Assembly (NCBI RefSeq): GCF_022346545.1
Contig: NZ_JAKRNU010000002.1
Coordinates: forward strand, 124,001-188,000
Source of the DNA: Sporosarcina sp. ACRSM
GTDB lineage: Bacteria > Bacillota > Bacilli > Bacillales_A > Planococcaceae
Length of the DNA: 64,000 bases
Reading direction: 5' to 3'
The notes beneath the pieces are model-generated. The model worked only from the letters and a program-made list of their open reading frames with translations, searched no databases and was not told the origin of the DNA. Within the stretch, counting starts at the first letter, position 1; each line of letters opens with the position of its first letter. The translations under genes and the position numbers were made by a program. Below, in pieces: positions 36,741-45,459 of this stretch.

Positions 36741-37241
36741 TTACACATCGCCGGAGCGTGTATCACGTCCCAACTCCTTCCCCATCCCTTTCAGAAAATC
36801 CAATCCGAACTTAATGGCCCGATTTGTATCGGAATCATTCAAGGCGCCCATTAATTCAAAAATGCTCACTTTGTGCCCGTTATCCCGGTAAAGTTCAGCT
36901 TCCTCAAGTCCGCTCTTCACGCTTGCTCCAATTTTCGCGGTCACTTCCGGATCGATTGCAGCCACAACCCCGGATGCATTCAGCGCATGATTGATCAAAT
37001 TGGTGACAGGTTCCCTCCCTGCTTGCTCGACTGCAACCTTCGCAAGTTCATCTTTCGCTTTCACCATCGCTTTTAATGCATCGAAAACGCCCGCATCATC
37101 CAGTTCTCCTGTAATTTCTAGTATTTTATTGAACACATGATCCTGCTCGGCGATCAATGACTGAAGCTCATCTATTTTTTGACGTTTGCTCTCCTCGGCT
37201 GTCAATTCTTTCTTTTTGATGGTCGTAATCGGTATAGCCAT
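36741..37241 (-). CDS. DUF1641 protein associated with formate dehydrogenase
   Basis: 166 residues, mostly helical, DUF1641 family (B. subtilis YrhD/YjgD). These small proteins lie directly downstream of YrhE/YjgC-type formate dehydrogenases; proposed to be a subunit or assembly partner, not proven. The core GVFDALKAMVKAKDELAKVAVEQ and the Gly-containing helical segment FELMGALNDSDTNRAIKFGLDFLKGMGKEL are typical. The ATG is only 6 nt after the fdhA stop and is preceded by GGAAGGTGA inside or next to that stop, indicating translational coupling. Confidence 0.8.
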   Translation of the reverse strand: MAIPITTIKKKELTAEESKRQKIDELQSLIAEQDHVFNKILEITGELDDAGVFDALKAMVKAKDELAKVAVEQAGREPVTNLINHALNASGVVAAIDPEVTAKIGASVKSGLEEAELYRDNGHKVSIFELMGALNDSDTNRAIKFGLDFLKGMGKELGRDTRSGDV

Positions 37242-37247
37242 CGAACA

Positions 37248-40178
37248 TCACCTTCCCTTATCCGTCAAATGGACATAATTCGGTCGCGCCCATTTCCGTT
37301 GTACTTCCACGCCGTTTTGCGGATGCCGTTTTTTGTTTCGATGATTTGTTTTAGGCAATGGACTCTCGCCATCTCTCTTCAAAACTTCCATTCGCACCAT
37401 CGTTTGTTTATACGCCGGTGTATTCGTGCGTTGATCGACGGCAGGGCCGGTCAGGAAGTTGATGGCTGATTCTTTTTCAACCGAGTTCATCGGCAGGAAA
37501 AGTTCGTTTTTTTTCACTCGTCCCGTTACAAGTGCCGGCAATTTCAATGCGCCGAATGGGGAGATCAGACGAACGATCGAACCGCTTAACACCCCACGCT
37601 CTTTCGCAAGCTCAGGTGAAATTTCCACAAAAATCTCCGGCACTTTCGCCTGGATCCCATCTGATTTATTTGTCAGATTGCCTTCATGGAAATGCTCTAG
37701 CAAACGCCCATTATTGATATGGAGATCAAACTCATCCGGAAATGCAACAGGCTCCACCCAGTCAGAAAGGGCAAAGCGCGCTTTCTTATCCGGGAAGTTA
37801 AATCCGTCCGTATAGAGCAATGGTGTGCTTGCGCCATCCAAACTTCCCCAAAGGAAGCTATTCCATCCTTCAAGCACGCTGTAATCCGCTTGACTGAAGA
37901 GCGGAGACAAACTTGCCATCTCGGCAAAGATATCGCCTGGATGGTGATAGTTCCATTGTTGACCGAGACGGTTCGCAATCTCTTGGACAATCCACCAATC
38001 GGGCTTCGCTTGCCCCAGCTCCGGAAGCGCTTTGTATAAACGTTGCACACGTCTCTCCGTATTGGTGAATGTGCCATCCTTTTCAAGGGATGGTACGGCT
38101 GGTAAAATAACATCCGCATATTGGGCAGTTCTGGAGAAGAATACGTCCTGTACAACAAGAAAGTCCAGTTTGGAGAGGACGTCATGCACATAGTTTGCAT
38201 TTGAATCGACGAGCGCCATATCTTCCCCGACGATATACATTGCTTTCATGATCCCGTCTTCAATTGAATGCAACATCTGGATATTATCCATTCCAGGCTT
38301 GCCTTCGATCTTGACGCCGTATGCATCCTCAAACTTTCCGCGTGCTGCATCATCTGTCACATGTTGGTAACCGGGCAACCAACCCGGAAGTGTTCCCATA
38401 TCGCATGCGCCTTGTACATTATTATGACCGCGGAGCGGATAAGCACCTGCCCCTGGACGGCGATAGTTCCCCGTCGCAAGCAATAAATTCGAAATGGCGG
38501 CAGATGTATCGGATCCACCTGTGTTTTGCGTGACGCCCATACCCCAAAGAATACATGTACCGTCCGCATCCCGGATCATTTCCGCAGTCTGGATCAGCAT
38601 CTCTTTGGACACGCCCGTCACTTTCTCTGCATAATCGAGTGTATATTTCGCAAGAACGTCTTTGAAATCCTCGAAATAATGGACATTTTCCTCGATAAAC
38701 GATTGGTCATGCCAGCCGTTATCAATGATGTACTTGGTCACTGCCATAAGCCAAACTTGGTCTGTGCCTTGCTTCGGACTCATGAAGATATCCGAGCGTT
38801 CCGCCATCTCATTTTTCCGTAAATCTGCGACAATCAGTTTCTGTCCATGCAGTTTATGGGCACGTTTTACACGTGTAGCCAGAACAGGATGCCCTTCTGC
38901 CGGGTTTGCTCCAACAATGATGACAAGACCCGCTTTTGCGATATCTTTGATGGTCCCCGCATCCCCTCCCATGCCGACTGTGCGGAACAAGCCGTCCGTT
39001 GCAGGGGATTGGCAATAGCGTGAACAGTTGTCAACGTTATTCGTTTCAAAAACTTGGCGTGCCAGTTTTTGAATGACATAGTTCTCTTCATTTGTGATTT
39101 TTGATGAAGAAATGATCCCGACACTGTCTTTGCCATGCTCTTTTTTTATGGCGCCGAGTTGACGTGCAGCTAGGTCTAGTGCTTCTTCCCAAGTCGCTTC
39201 AACAAACGCATCCCCTTTGCGGATCAGCGGTGTCGTAATCCGCTCTTCACTATTGACGAAATCCCATCCGAATTTTCCTTTCACACATGTTGAAATCGCA
39301 TTGACCGGGGCGTCCGAAACAGGTTGGACCTTCAAGATTTTTCGGTCTTTTGTCCATACTTCAAACGAACAGCCCACCCCGCAAAATGTGCAGACCGTTT
39401 TTGTCTTTTTTGTCCGCGTGTCGCGCATCGCCGCTTCAGCATTTGAAATGGCCATGATGCCGCTATAGCCCGGCTCTACATCCTTCACCAAATCGATCAT
39501 CGGTGACAGGATTTCGTCTTTCATATCGGTCATGAATCCAGCTTCGCCTAGCATCGACTTTTCCATCAACGCATTGCAAGGACAAACAGTTACACAATGA
39601 CCACAACCGACGCAGGAGGAATCATTGATTTTCGCTCCGCCATCCCATAGAACAATCGGGCGCTCTCTCTCCCAATCGATGGACAATGTTTCATTCACCT
39701 GTAAATTTTGACATACTTCCACGCATTGCCCACAAGCGATACACTGGTTTGGATCATAGCGGTAAAATGGATGGGTAAAATCCACACTATTTTCCGGACA
39801 TTTCGGTTTGTACGGATATTTTTGGTGCTCAATCTCCATCAAGTCCACGGTATTATGTATTTTACAATTTCCATTATTATTATCGCAGACCGTGCAGTAC
39901 AATAAATGATTCTCAAGAATCCGATCCATCGCTTCCGTCTGGGCTTCTTTCGCCCTCGGAGAGGATAGCGATATATCCATCCCTGAAATCGCTTTCGTAG
40001 AACATGCGCGAACCAGGCGTCCATCTACCTCTACGATACATGTGTCGCATGTCTGAATTGGATCCACTTCCGGTAAATAACAAATTTGCGGATGGGCAAA
40101 TTGGTGTTCATTGATCACTTCAAGAATCGTCTTCCCTTCTTCGAAATGAAAAGCGGACCCATTAATCTTGACCGTCAT
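37248..40178 (-). CDS. fdhA: Formate dehydrogenase alpha subunit-like molybdoenzyme (YrhE/YjgC type)
   Basis: 976 residues. NuoG-like N-terminus: [2Fe-2S] domain (CYLPEVDPIQTCDTC), a His-Cys cluster region (HLLYCTVCDNNNGNC), and two ferredoxin-type [4Fe-4S] motifs (CIACGQCVEVCQ, CVGCGHCVTVC). The catalytic part starts with CTFCGVGC and binds bis-MGD; the Mo/W-ligand position is Cys in NCSRYCQSPATDGL, where E. coli FdhF has Sec followed by His, here Gln. Likely oxidises formate, with electrons passed to NAD or another acceptor; for several Firmicutes homologues the substrate is unverified. Followed by DUF1641 gene, divergent from fdhD. AAGGAGG before the ATG. Confidence 0.85.
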   Translation of the reverse strand: MTVKINGSAFHFEEGKTILEVINEHQFAHPQICYLPEVDPIQTCDTCIVEVDGRLVRACSTKAISGMDISLSSPRAKEAQTEAMDRILENHLLYCTVCDNNNGNCKIHNTVDLMEIEHQKYPYKPKCPENSVDFTHPFYRYDPNQCIACGQCVEVCQNLQVNETLSIDWERERPIVLWDGGAKINDSSCVGCGHCVTVCPCNALMEKSMLGEAGFMTDMKDEILSPMIDLVKDVEPGYSGIMAISNAEAAMRDTRTKKTKTVCTFCGVGCSFEVWTKDRKILKVQPVSDAPVNAISTCVKGKFGWDFVNSEERITTPLIRKGDAFVEATWEEALDLAARQLGAIKKEHGKDSVGIISSSKITNEENYVIQKLARQVFETNNVDNCSRYCQSPATDGLFRTVGMGGDAGTIKDIAKAGLVIIVGANPAEGHPVLATRVKRAHKLHGQKLIVADLRKNEMAERSDIFMSPKQGTDQVWLMAVTKYIIDNGWHDQSFIEENVHYFEDFKDVLAKYTLDYAEKVTGVSKEMLIQTAEMIRDADGTCILWGMGVTQNTGGSDTSAAISNLLLATGNYRRPGAGAYPLRGHNNVQGACDMGTLPGWLPGYQHVTDDAARGKFEDAYGVKIEGKPGMDNIQMLHSIEDGIMKAMYIVGEDMALVDSNANYVHDVLSKLDFLVVQDVFFSRTAQYADVILPAVPSLEKDGTFTNTERRVQRLYKALPELGQAKPDWWIVQEIANRLGQQWNYHHPGDIFAEMASLSPLFSQADYSVLEGWNSFLWGSLDGASTPLLYTDGFNFPDKKARFALSDWVEPVAFPDEFDLHINNGRLLEHFHEGNLTNKSDGIQAKVPEIFVEISPELAKERGVLSGSIVRLISPFGALKLPALVTGRVKKNELFLPMNSVEKESAINFLTGPAVDQRTNTPAYKQTMVRMEVLKRDGESPLPKTNHRNKKRHPQNGVEVQRKWARPNYVHLTDKGR

Positions 40179-40221
40179 GTTAACGCCTCCTTTTTAATCA
40201 CCAATCAATTAAAGTTCAATA

Positions 40222-40403
40222 AAAAAACCACTATGAAAAAATACACCGACTTGACAAGTGCACTTCCATAGTGGAATAGTTTTCTAACAGGACATGCTAA
40301 ACAACCAATCCAATTTTTAGGTTTATGTTTGATAATCTCAGGGCAGGTCATACCGCAAAATCATCTATAACTCTAGTATAGTGGATGTTGGTTGAATTAA
40401 CAA
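40222..40403 (-). promoter_or_regulatory. fdhA promoter and leader with terminator hairpin
   Basis: Minus strand: TTGTTA (40398-40403), 17-nt spacer, TATACT (40375-40380). About 100 nt downstream a hairpin CCACTATG...CATAGTGG (40228-40274) is followed by TTTTTTTA, a terminator ~45 nt before fdhA. In between, GGTATG can pair with CATGTCC (one bulge) and AAACC with GGTT. Looks like an attenuated leader. I cannot match it to the molybdenum-cofactor element or another known riboswitch. Confidence 0.45.
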
Positions 40404-40460
40404 TCTGTTTTTCAAATATTGCAACAGCTATTTATACACTTCTGAAGGAGGAACCCATCC

Positions 40461-40835
40461 ATGTCGAAAAAAATACATGAATTTAATGATATTATTAGAA
40501 AGTTACGCAAAGAATTATTCGGGAAAGGTCCTGAACGGATTCATACGGTCATCATGGACAACATGGTCATTTCCACTCTCTACGGAAACTTGACACCTAC
40601 GGAAAAATTTATTGCCCAGACACCAGAAGGTAAAGAAATGGTACATGCGGCAAGAACCCGCATGATTCAAGATGTCTATGATAAAGCCCCTCCCGCAGGC
40701 ATGGAGGAGCTGATCGGCGCAAAATTTGTCCATCTCTTTTCAGATATCAAGTTGCAGGATGATATCGCCATTTCCGTTTTCCTTTTTGATCGGTCGATTG
40801 AAGATACGGGAGGAGAGTCGAATGGATCTCGATAA
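40461..40835 (+). CDS. DUF2294 family protein
   Basis: 124 residues, soluble, DUF2294 (sometimes annotated Na-translocating decarboxylase-associated). Conserved KGPERIHTVIMDNMVISTLYGNLTPTEK and a VYDKAPPAGMEELIGAKFVHLFSDI segment are the family core. Function unknown. GAAGGAGG before the ATG. The stop overlaps the fdhD start by 14 nt, so the two are cotranslated, which suggests a link to formate dehydrogenase maturation or regulation. Confidence 0.75.
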   Translation: MSKKIHEFNDIIRKLRKELFGKGPERIHTVIMDNMVISTLYGNLTPTEKFIAQTPEGKEMVHAARTRMIQDVYDKAPPAGMEELIGAKFVHLFSDIKLQDDIAISVFLFDRSIEDTGGESNGSR

Positions 40836-41613
40836 AAAAAGGACCGTGTTTCGTTACACCAACGGACAATTTGTAGAAAAAATGGACCATGTTGTTACCG
40901 AACAGCCCATAACGATTCACATCAATGGACGTGAATTTGCGACAATTGTCTGTTCACCTCAATATATCGAAGATATGGTAGTAGGTTTTTTGGCATCAGA
41001 AGGCGTCATACCAAACTATCAAGATATTAAAGAAATTCGGCTTCAGGAAGAATCGGGATTTGTGCATATTGAAACGGAAAAGATGTATCCTTTTTATGAA
41101 AAAATGCTGAACAAACGCTATATCAATTCTTGTTGTGGAATGAGCAGGCAAGGTTTTGTTTTTGCCCATGATGCCTTAACCGCTAAAAAAATGAAAACGA
41201 TCCATGTCACTCTCACTCCGGAAGATTGTTTTACCCTGATGGCACAAATGGACCAATCGGCAGATCTGTTCCACCAAACCGGAGGGGTTCATATTGCAGC
41301 GCTTTGTGATCCGAATGGATTTATCTTATCCCGGATGGACATCGGAAGACATAATGCGCTGGACAAACTTTACGGGCATTGCTTGAAAGAATCGATTTCC
41401 GTCCGCGACAAAGTTATCGTTTTCAGCGGAAGGATTTCATCAGAAATCTTATTGAAAGTGGCAAAAATCGGGTGCGAAATCGTTCTTTCCAAGTCTGCCC
41501 CGACAGAACGCGCTCTGATTCTTGCTGAAGAACTCGGCATTACGACTGTTGGATTCATCCGACAAAATTCATTTAATCTCTATACACACCCTGAGCGGAT
41601 CATTGGAAAATAA
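40822..41613 (+). CDS. fdhD: Formate dehydrogenase sulfurtransferase FdhD
   Basis: 263 residues from the ATG at 40822 (GGGAGGAGAG upstream). Transfers sulfur from a cysteine desulfurase to the Mo-bisMGD cofactor of formate dehydrogenase. The redox/catalytic Cys pair is in NSCCGMSRQGF (CxxC is reduced to adjacent CC as in Bacillus FdhD), and the signature GGVHIAALCDPNG and SRMDIGRHNALDKLYGHCL are present. Divergent from the fdhA gene it serves. Confidence 0.9.
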   Translation: MDLDKKRTVFRYTNGQFVEKMDHVVTEQPITIHINGREFATIVCSPQYIEDMVVGFLASEGVIPNYQDIKEIRLQEESGFVHIETEKMYPFYEKMLNKRYINSCCGMSRQGFVFAHDALTAKKMKTIHVTLTPEDCFTLMAQMDQSADLFHQTGGVHIAALCDPNGFILSRMDIGRHNALDKLYGHCLKESISVRDKVIVFSGRISSEILLKVAKIGCEIVLSKSAPTERALILAEELGITTVGFIRQNSFNLYTHPERIIGK

Positions 41614-41809
41614 CAGCAAATTTCCATCAACCTTCAAAAACTGTAGTGACAAATAGATTAAAAGATGCTAACATGGCTGAAATATTAGAAAAAATATTCA
41701 TTTATGCAATTAAAAGGTTTATCATCTCGTATTCTGTCTTCTGAAAATGGATTTGGAGATTACAGTTTTTTTCTGTTTAATTTCATATATAAATTAAGGA
41801 GGAGAAGGG

Positions 41810-43096
41810 ATGAATGGGAAGAAAATGAAAAACAGATGGTTGATCGCCGCATCAGCAGTAGGGATTCACATTTCAATCGGGTCCGTGTATGCTTGGAGTA
41901 ACTTTACGAATCCTTTGATTGAACAGTTCGGTTGGACCACAAGTCAAGTGCAACTCACTTTCAGTATCGCTATTTTATTTTTGGGTCTTTCTGCCGCCTT
42001 TCTTGGCCATTTCGTCGAAAAATATGGACCTCGAAAGGCGGGTATTTTGGCAGCGGTCTGTTTCGGAACAGGTGTAATTGGTTCGGGATTCGCTGTAAGC
42101 GCTTCCTCGTTGCCGCTACTCTATTTGTTTTACGGGGTGCTTGGCGGTATCGGGCTTGGTGTGGGATATATTGCGCCTGTTTCTACTCTCGTCAAATGGT
42201 TTCCAGACCGCCGAGGACTCGCAACAGGGCTTGCAATTATGGGGTTCGGTTTTGCTGCCGCCATTAGTAGTCCGATAATGGAAGCGTTGATCACTTCAGT
42301 CGGACTTCAAAATACCTTTTATATTCTCGGTTTTTCTTATTTAGTCATCATGATCTTATCTTCTCTCTATCTTGAAAAACCTGAAGAAGGTTGGGCGCCT
42401 CCCGGTTTTATCGAAAAAATGAAGTCCGGCAAGGTGGAACAAAAACAGGATTTAGCTCAATTGACTGCAAATGAGGCAGTGAAAACGAAACGTTTTTACT
42501 ATTTATGGTTCATGCTCTTTATTAACGTCACTTGCGGCATTGCCATACTATCCGCAGCCAAACCGCTTGCCATCGATAGTATCGGCATGACAACGATTCA
42601 AGCGGCTGCACTTGTCGGTGTTCTTGGCATTTTCAATGGAGCCGGGCGACTCGGTTGGGCGGCTATTTCTGACTATATCGGCCGGCAAAACACATACACC
42701 GCCTTTTTTGTCATCCAGATTCTTTTATTTGCCCTATTGCCTTCTACGACTAACGCAATTCTGTTTCAAGTCATGTTAGCCATTATTTACACATGCTATG
42801 GCGGTGGTTTTTCATCTATTCCTGCATACATTGCCGACATTTTCGGAACGAAACAACTTGGTGCCATCCATGGCTATATTTTAACAGCTTGGTCGGCCGC
42901 AGGACTTGCGGGGCCTATGTTCGCCGCTTGGATGAAAGATACAACGGGAAGTTATGAAAGCAGTCTCATCTTTTTTGCCGGTTTATTTGTAATTGCACTC
43001 GTCATTTCCATTTTGATCCGTTTTGATATTAAAAAAGTGCGATTGGAAAGCGAGAGAAAAATATTCGAACCTACGAAAAAAGTTATCAGTAATTGA
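41810..43096 (+). CDS. MFS transporter, OFA (oxalate/formate antiporter) family
   Basis: 428 residues, 12 membrane helices. Opening IHISIGSVYAWSNFTNPLIEQFGWTTSQVQLTFSIAI (the OFA Y-S/A-W-S-V-F-type motif) and GLGVGYIAPVSTLVKWFPDRRGLATGLAIMGFGFAAAI identify the oxalate/formate-antiporter-like MFS branch. The substrate may be formate or another monocarboxylate; its position after fdhD and before purU favours formate, but that is inference. AAGGAGGAG upstream of the ATG; terminator follows. Confidence 0.8.
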   Translation: MNGKKMKNRWLIAASAVGIHISIGSVYAWSNFTNPLIEQFGWTTSQVQLTFSIAILFLGLSAAFLGHFVEKYGPRKAGILAAVCFGTGVIGSGFAVSASSLPLLYLFYGVLGGIGLGVGYIAPVSTLVKWFPDRRGLATGLAIMGFGFAAAISSPIMEALITSVGLQNTFYILGFSYLVIMILSSLYLEKPEEGWAPPGFIEKMKSGKVEQKQDLAQLTANEAVKTKRFYYLWFMLFINVTCGIAILSAAKPLAIDSIGMTTIQAAALVGVLGIFNGAGRLGWAAISDYIGRQNTYTAFFVIQILLFALLPSTTNAILFQVMLAIIYTCYGGGFSSIPAYIADIFGTKQLGAIHGYILTAWSAAGLAGPMFAAWMKDTTGSYESSLIFFAGLFVIALVISILIRFDIKKVRLESERKIFEPTKKVISN

Positions 43097-43104
43097 TACA
43101 ATTA

Positions 43105-43146
43105 AAATACGAGTGCCCAGTAAACTGACTGGACACTCGTATTTTG
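43105..43146. terminator. Bidirectional terminator OFA transporter / purU
   Basis: AAAATACGAGTG-CCAGT / ACTGG-CACTCGTATTTT with a 6-nt loop between converging genes. Confidence 0.85.
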
Positions 43147-43152
43147 TTGGGG

Positions 43153-44061
43153 TCAATGAAACACAATCGTTTTGTTTCCTTCAACGATGATCCGGTTTTC
43201 CAGATGCCATTTCACAGCTTTTGCAAGAACCCGCCTTTCGATTTGACGACCGATTTTCTTCAAATCGATCACATCATTTCGGTGATCCACCCGCTCCACG
43301 TCTTGCTCAATAATTGGACCTTCGTCAAGATCATTTGTGACATAGTGGGAAGTAGCACCTATCAATTTTACACCGCGTTCAAATGCACGCTCGTATGGGC
43401 CTGCCCCAATGAATGCTGGCAAAAATGAGTGATGGATGTTGATGATGCGATTTTCAAAATGTCGAACAAAGTCAGGTGTCAAGATTTGCATATAACGAGC
43501 AAGGATCAGCAAATCAACGTTATACTCTTCCATTAGACGAATTTGTTCAGCCTCAACTTGTTTCCGAATTTCTTTATTAGCAGGGATATAGTGGAAAGGA
43601 ATCCCTAAAGACTCAACCAAGGGACGGGCTTCTTCATGGTTGCTAATAACAACGACAATATCCGTGTCTAAATCACCATTTTGCCATTCCCATAACAATT
43701 CCATTAAACAATGAGGCTCTTTTGATACGTATATTGCTGAACGTATTCTTTCATTGCTATATGCGAAATGGTAATCCATCGAGTGATTCGCAGCGATTTC
43801 TGCAAAGTCCGCTTCAAGTTGTGCCCGTTTCTCCAACAGATTTTCACAGTGAAATTCGATTCGGATGAAAAAAGTCCCATTTTCCGGATCACTCGAGTAC
43901 TGGCTGGATTCGATGATATTCGAACTATGATTATGTAAAAATGTCGATAATACCGAGACAATCCCCGGTTTGTCTGGACATTTCACTAATAGTCGTCCCC
44001 GATTTTCAAGTACCCTACCCTGTTGCTTCTCTTTCAATTTAAGATTTACCTCAGATACCAT
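43153..44061 (-). CDS. purU: Formyltetrahydrofolate deformylase
   Basis: 302 residues from the ATG at 44061 (AGGAGAG upstream). N-terminal ACT domain (LLVKCPDKPGIVSVLSTFL) and C-terminal formyltransferase fold with the catalytic residues in INIHHSFLPAFIGAGPY and ATSHYVTNDLDEGPIIEQ (Asn, His, Asp). Hydrolyses 10-formyl-THF to THF and formate, balancing one-carbon pools. The formate released is the substrate for the neighbouring dehydrogenase or transporter, so this neighbourhood forms a formate-handling set. Confidence 0.92.
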   Translation of the reverse strand: MVSEVNLKLKEKQQGRVLENRGRLLVKCPDKPGIVSVLSTFLHNHSSNIIESSQYSSDPENGTFFIRIEFHCENLLEKRAQLEADFAEIAANHSMDYHFAYSNERIRSAIYVSKEPHCLMELLWEWQNGDLDTDIVVVISNHEEARPLVESLGIPFHYIPANKEIRKQVEAEQIRLMEEYNVDLLILARYMQILTPDFVRHFENRIINIHHSFLPAFIGAGPYERAFERGVKLIGATSHYVTNDLDEGPIIEQDVERVDHRNDVIDLKKIGRQIERRVLAKAVKWHLENRIIVEGNKTIVFH

Positions 44062-44145
44062 ATTAATCTCTCCTAGCAATAAAGATACTAACTTATCATT
44101 ATGCAGGTTTTTATTCGTTTTTTCAATGACTTCTTTCAGTTTTGT

Positions 44146-44751
44146 TCAATAATAAGGGATCCATCCTTTTTTATAAAGGAATGCAATGCTATTTAAAATC
44201 GGAGCAGGGACTCTCTTTGGAAACAGACGTTTCCGATAAAACTGATAATAGGCTTTTTTTAGATTCGCCCATTGCCTACAGTCTTTTACTTGTCTAAAGC
44301 GTGCGACATCAATAATCTTTATGGCACGTGTTGGCGTGATGAAAATGTTTCTCAGATGGATATCAGAAGGATTTAAACCGTTCTTTGTCGCTAACGAGAG
44401 TGCATAATCGATTTCTTTCAGATGAGTAGACGTTATGATGTACCCATTAGACAAACATTCAAAAAGTGTCAGGCCTTCAATATAATCCATTACGATATAA
44501 TTCGATCCCGCCTCATAGATAGTTGGGTAATAGTCGATATTTTGAAGTATTTTATAAATTTCCGCTTCTTCTTTTGCTATGAAAGAAAAAGCTGGGAAAA
44601 ATAATTTAATCGCTTTATTTGATGACTTTATCCTAAAAACAAATGCACTTCTCCCTGTCCCAACAAGTATTAAAGAATCATCATAGCTAATTAGACGATT
44701 GTTCTTGTTAATGATGACTGTTTTCGCAAGTGCTTGATAAGTATCCAACAT
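44146..44751 (-). CDS. Protein-kinase-like protein (small, RIO/APH-like core)
   Basis: 201 residues. The kinase core is complete though compact: glycine loop LVGTGRSAFVFRIK, Lys in KAIKLFF, Glu in KEEAEIYKIL, hinge NYIVMDYIEGLTLFECL, catalytic NPSDIHLRNIFI (DxHxxN) and metal-binding Asp in AIKIIDVARF. The C-terminal helices are basic (YRKRLFPKRVP). Resembles Bacillus YrzF/YrkO-like putative Ser/Thr kinases; substrates unknown. GGAGG lies before the ATG. It is the first gene after the manganese riboswitch and a second terminator. Confidence 0.65.
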   Translation of the reverse strand: MLDTYQALAKTVIINKNNRLISYDDSLILVGTGRSAFVFRIKSSNKAIKLFFPAFSFIAKEEAEIYKILQNIDYYPTIYEAGSNYIVMDYIEGLTLFECLSNGYIITSTHLKEIDYALSLATKNGLNPSDIHLRNIFITPTRAIKIIDVARFRQVKDCRQWANLKKAYYQFYRKRLFPKRVPAPILNSIAFLYKKGWIPYY

Positions 44752-44775
44752 TAGACCTCCAATAGATTTCTAAAA

Positions 44776-44822
44776 CTAAAAAGACGATATAACCAGTATT
44801 TGGTCATATCGCCTATTTTTAA
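44776..44822 (-). terminator. Second terminator between riboswitch and kinase gene
   Basis: On the minus strand GGCGATAT-G-ACCAA / TGGT-T-ATATCGTC followed by TTTTTAG, ~25 nt upstream of the kinase start codon. Confidence 0.75.
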
Positions 44823-44945
44823 TATAAAAGACCTCACCAAATCATCGGTAAGGTCTCGCAAACAACAATTGTTGCCAGCAAAGCCGAGGATAGGAATCCT
44901 GTATTGACGACGTTTGCTGTGTAGCTACTCCCCTTAAAGAAAGTT
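44822..44945 (-). ncRNA. yybP-ykoY manganese riboswitch
   Basis: Minus strand, transcript order: AAGGGGAGTAGC, then GTCGTCAATAC, hairpin AGGATTCCTATCCT, CGGCTTTGCTGGCAAC, small hairpin ACAATTGTTGT, and TTGCGAGACCTTACC. These are the conserved blocks of the yybP-ykoY Mn2+ aptamer as I know it from B. subtilis yybP (GGGGAGUAGC, GUCGUCAAUUC, GGCUUUGUUGAC, AGCAAGACCUU). The 3' half of the closing stem is shared with a terminator AGACCTTACC / GGTGAGGTCT-TTTAT (44822-44856), so Mn2+ binding should favour readthrough. Confidence 0.9.
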
Positions 44946-44966
44946 GTCTATTCAATTTGTAGGATT

Positions 44967-44996
44967 AGTATAATCTCTGCGGCTTGAAAGAGTCAA
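44967..44996 (-). promoter_or_regulatory. Promoter of the manganese riboswitch RNA
   Basis: TTGACT (44991-44996), 18-nt spacer, TATACT (44967-44972) on the minus strand, ~20 nt before the aptamer. Confidence 0.6.
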
Positions 44997-45039
44997 TTGT
45001 TTTGGCTTTTTATACTTGATCAATCCCGCCACCGATCGC

Positions 45040-45459
45040 TTAAAAGTCCACAATCTGCGGCTCTTCACCTTTTGTATTCATGACGCGGATTTGTGTAGGG
45101 GTGATTTTCAAAATGAGGAAATCAGGATCTTCAGGTCCATCAAACCAGCCTTTTAGGAGTTTGTTCCATACTTTTTCCTTGATTGTTTCTTCCTGCGATT
45201 CCTCAACGGTTCCTTCGATTTCTAGAAATGCATCGCCGAACCCCTTCCCTTCATAGCCTAATAAAATATGGGTGTTCGGATTTTTTTGGACCTCTTCCAC
45301 TTTATGCGTCCTTTTGCTCGTTGCTGTGTAAATGGTGAACCCATCGTTAAAAAATGTCATGTAGCGGGAATGAGGCTTATTCGACTGGATTGTTGCCATC
45401 GTACCGATCAAACTGTCATTCAAAATTTTTAGTGCAAGCTCTTTTGCAGATTTTGCCAT
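45040..45459 (-). CDS. Pyridoxamine-5'-phosphate-oxidase-like general stress protein (GSP26 type)
   Basis: 139 residues, split-barrel flavin-binding fold. IGTMATIQSNKPHSRYMTFFNDGFTIYTAT and the following KVEEVQKNPNTHILLGYEG match the general stress protein 26/YdaG family. These proteins bind FMN, FAD or F420-like cofactors; precise role unknown. GAAAGGAG before the ATG. Monocistronic; the riboswitch promoter lies just downstream on the same strand. Confidence 0.75.
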   Translation of the reverse strand: MAKSAKELALKILNDSLIGTMATIQSNKPHSRYMTFFNDGFTIYTATSKRTHKVEEVQKNPNTHILLGYEGKGFGDAFLEIEGTVEESQEETIKEKVWNKLLKGWFDGPEDPDFLILKITPTQIRVMNTKGEEPQIVDF

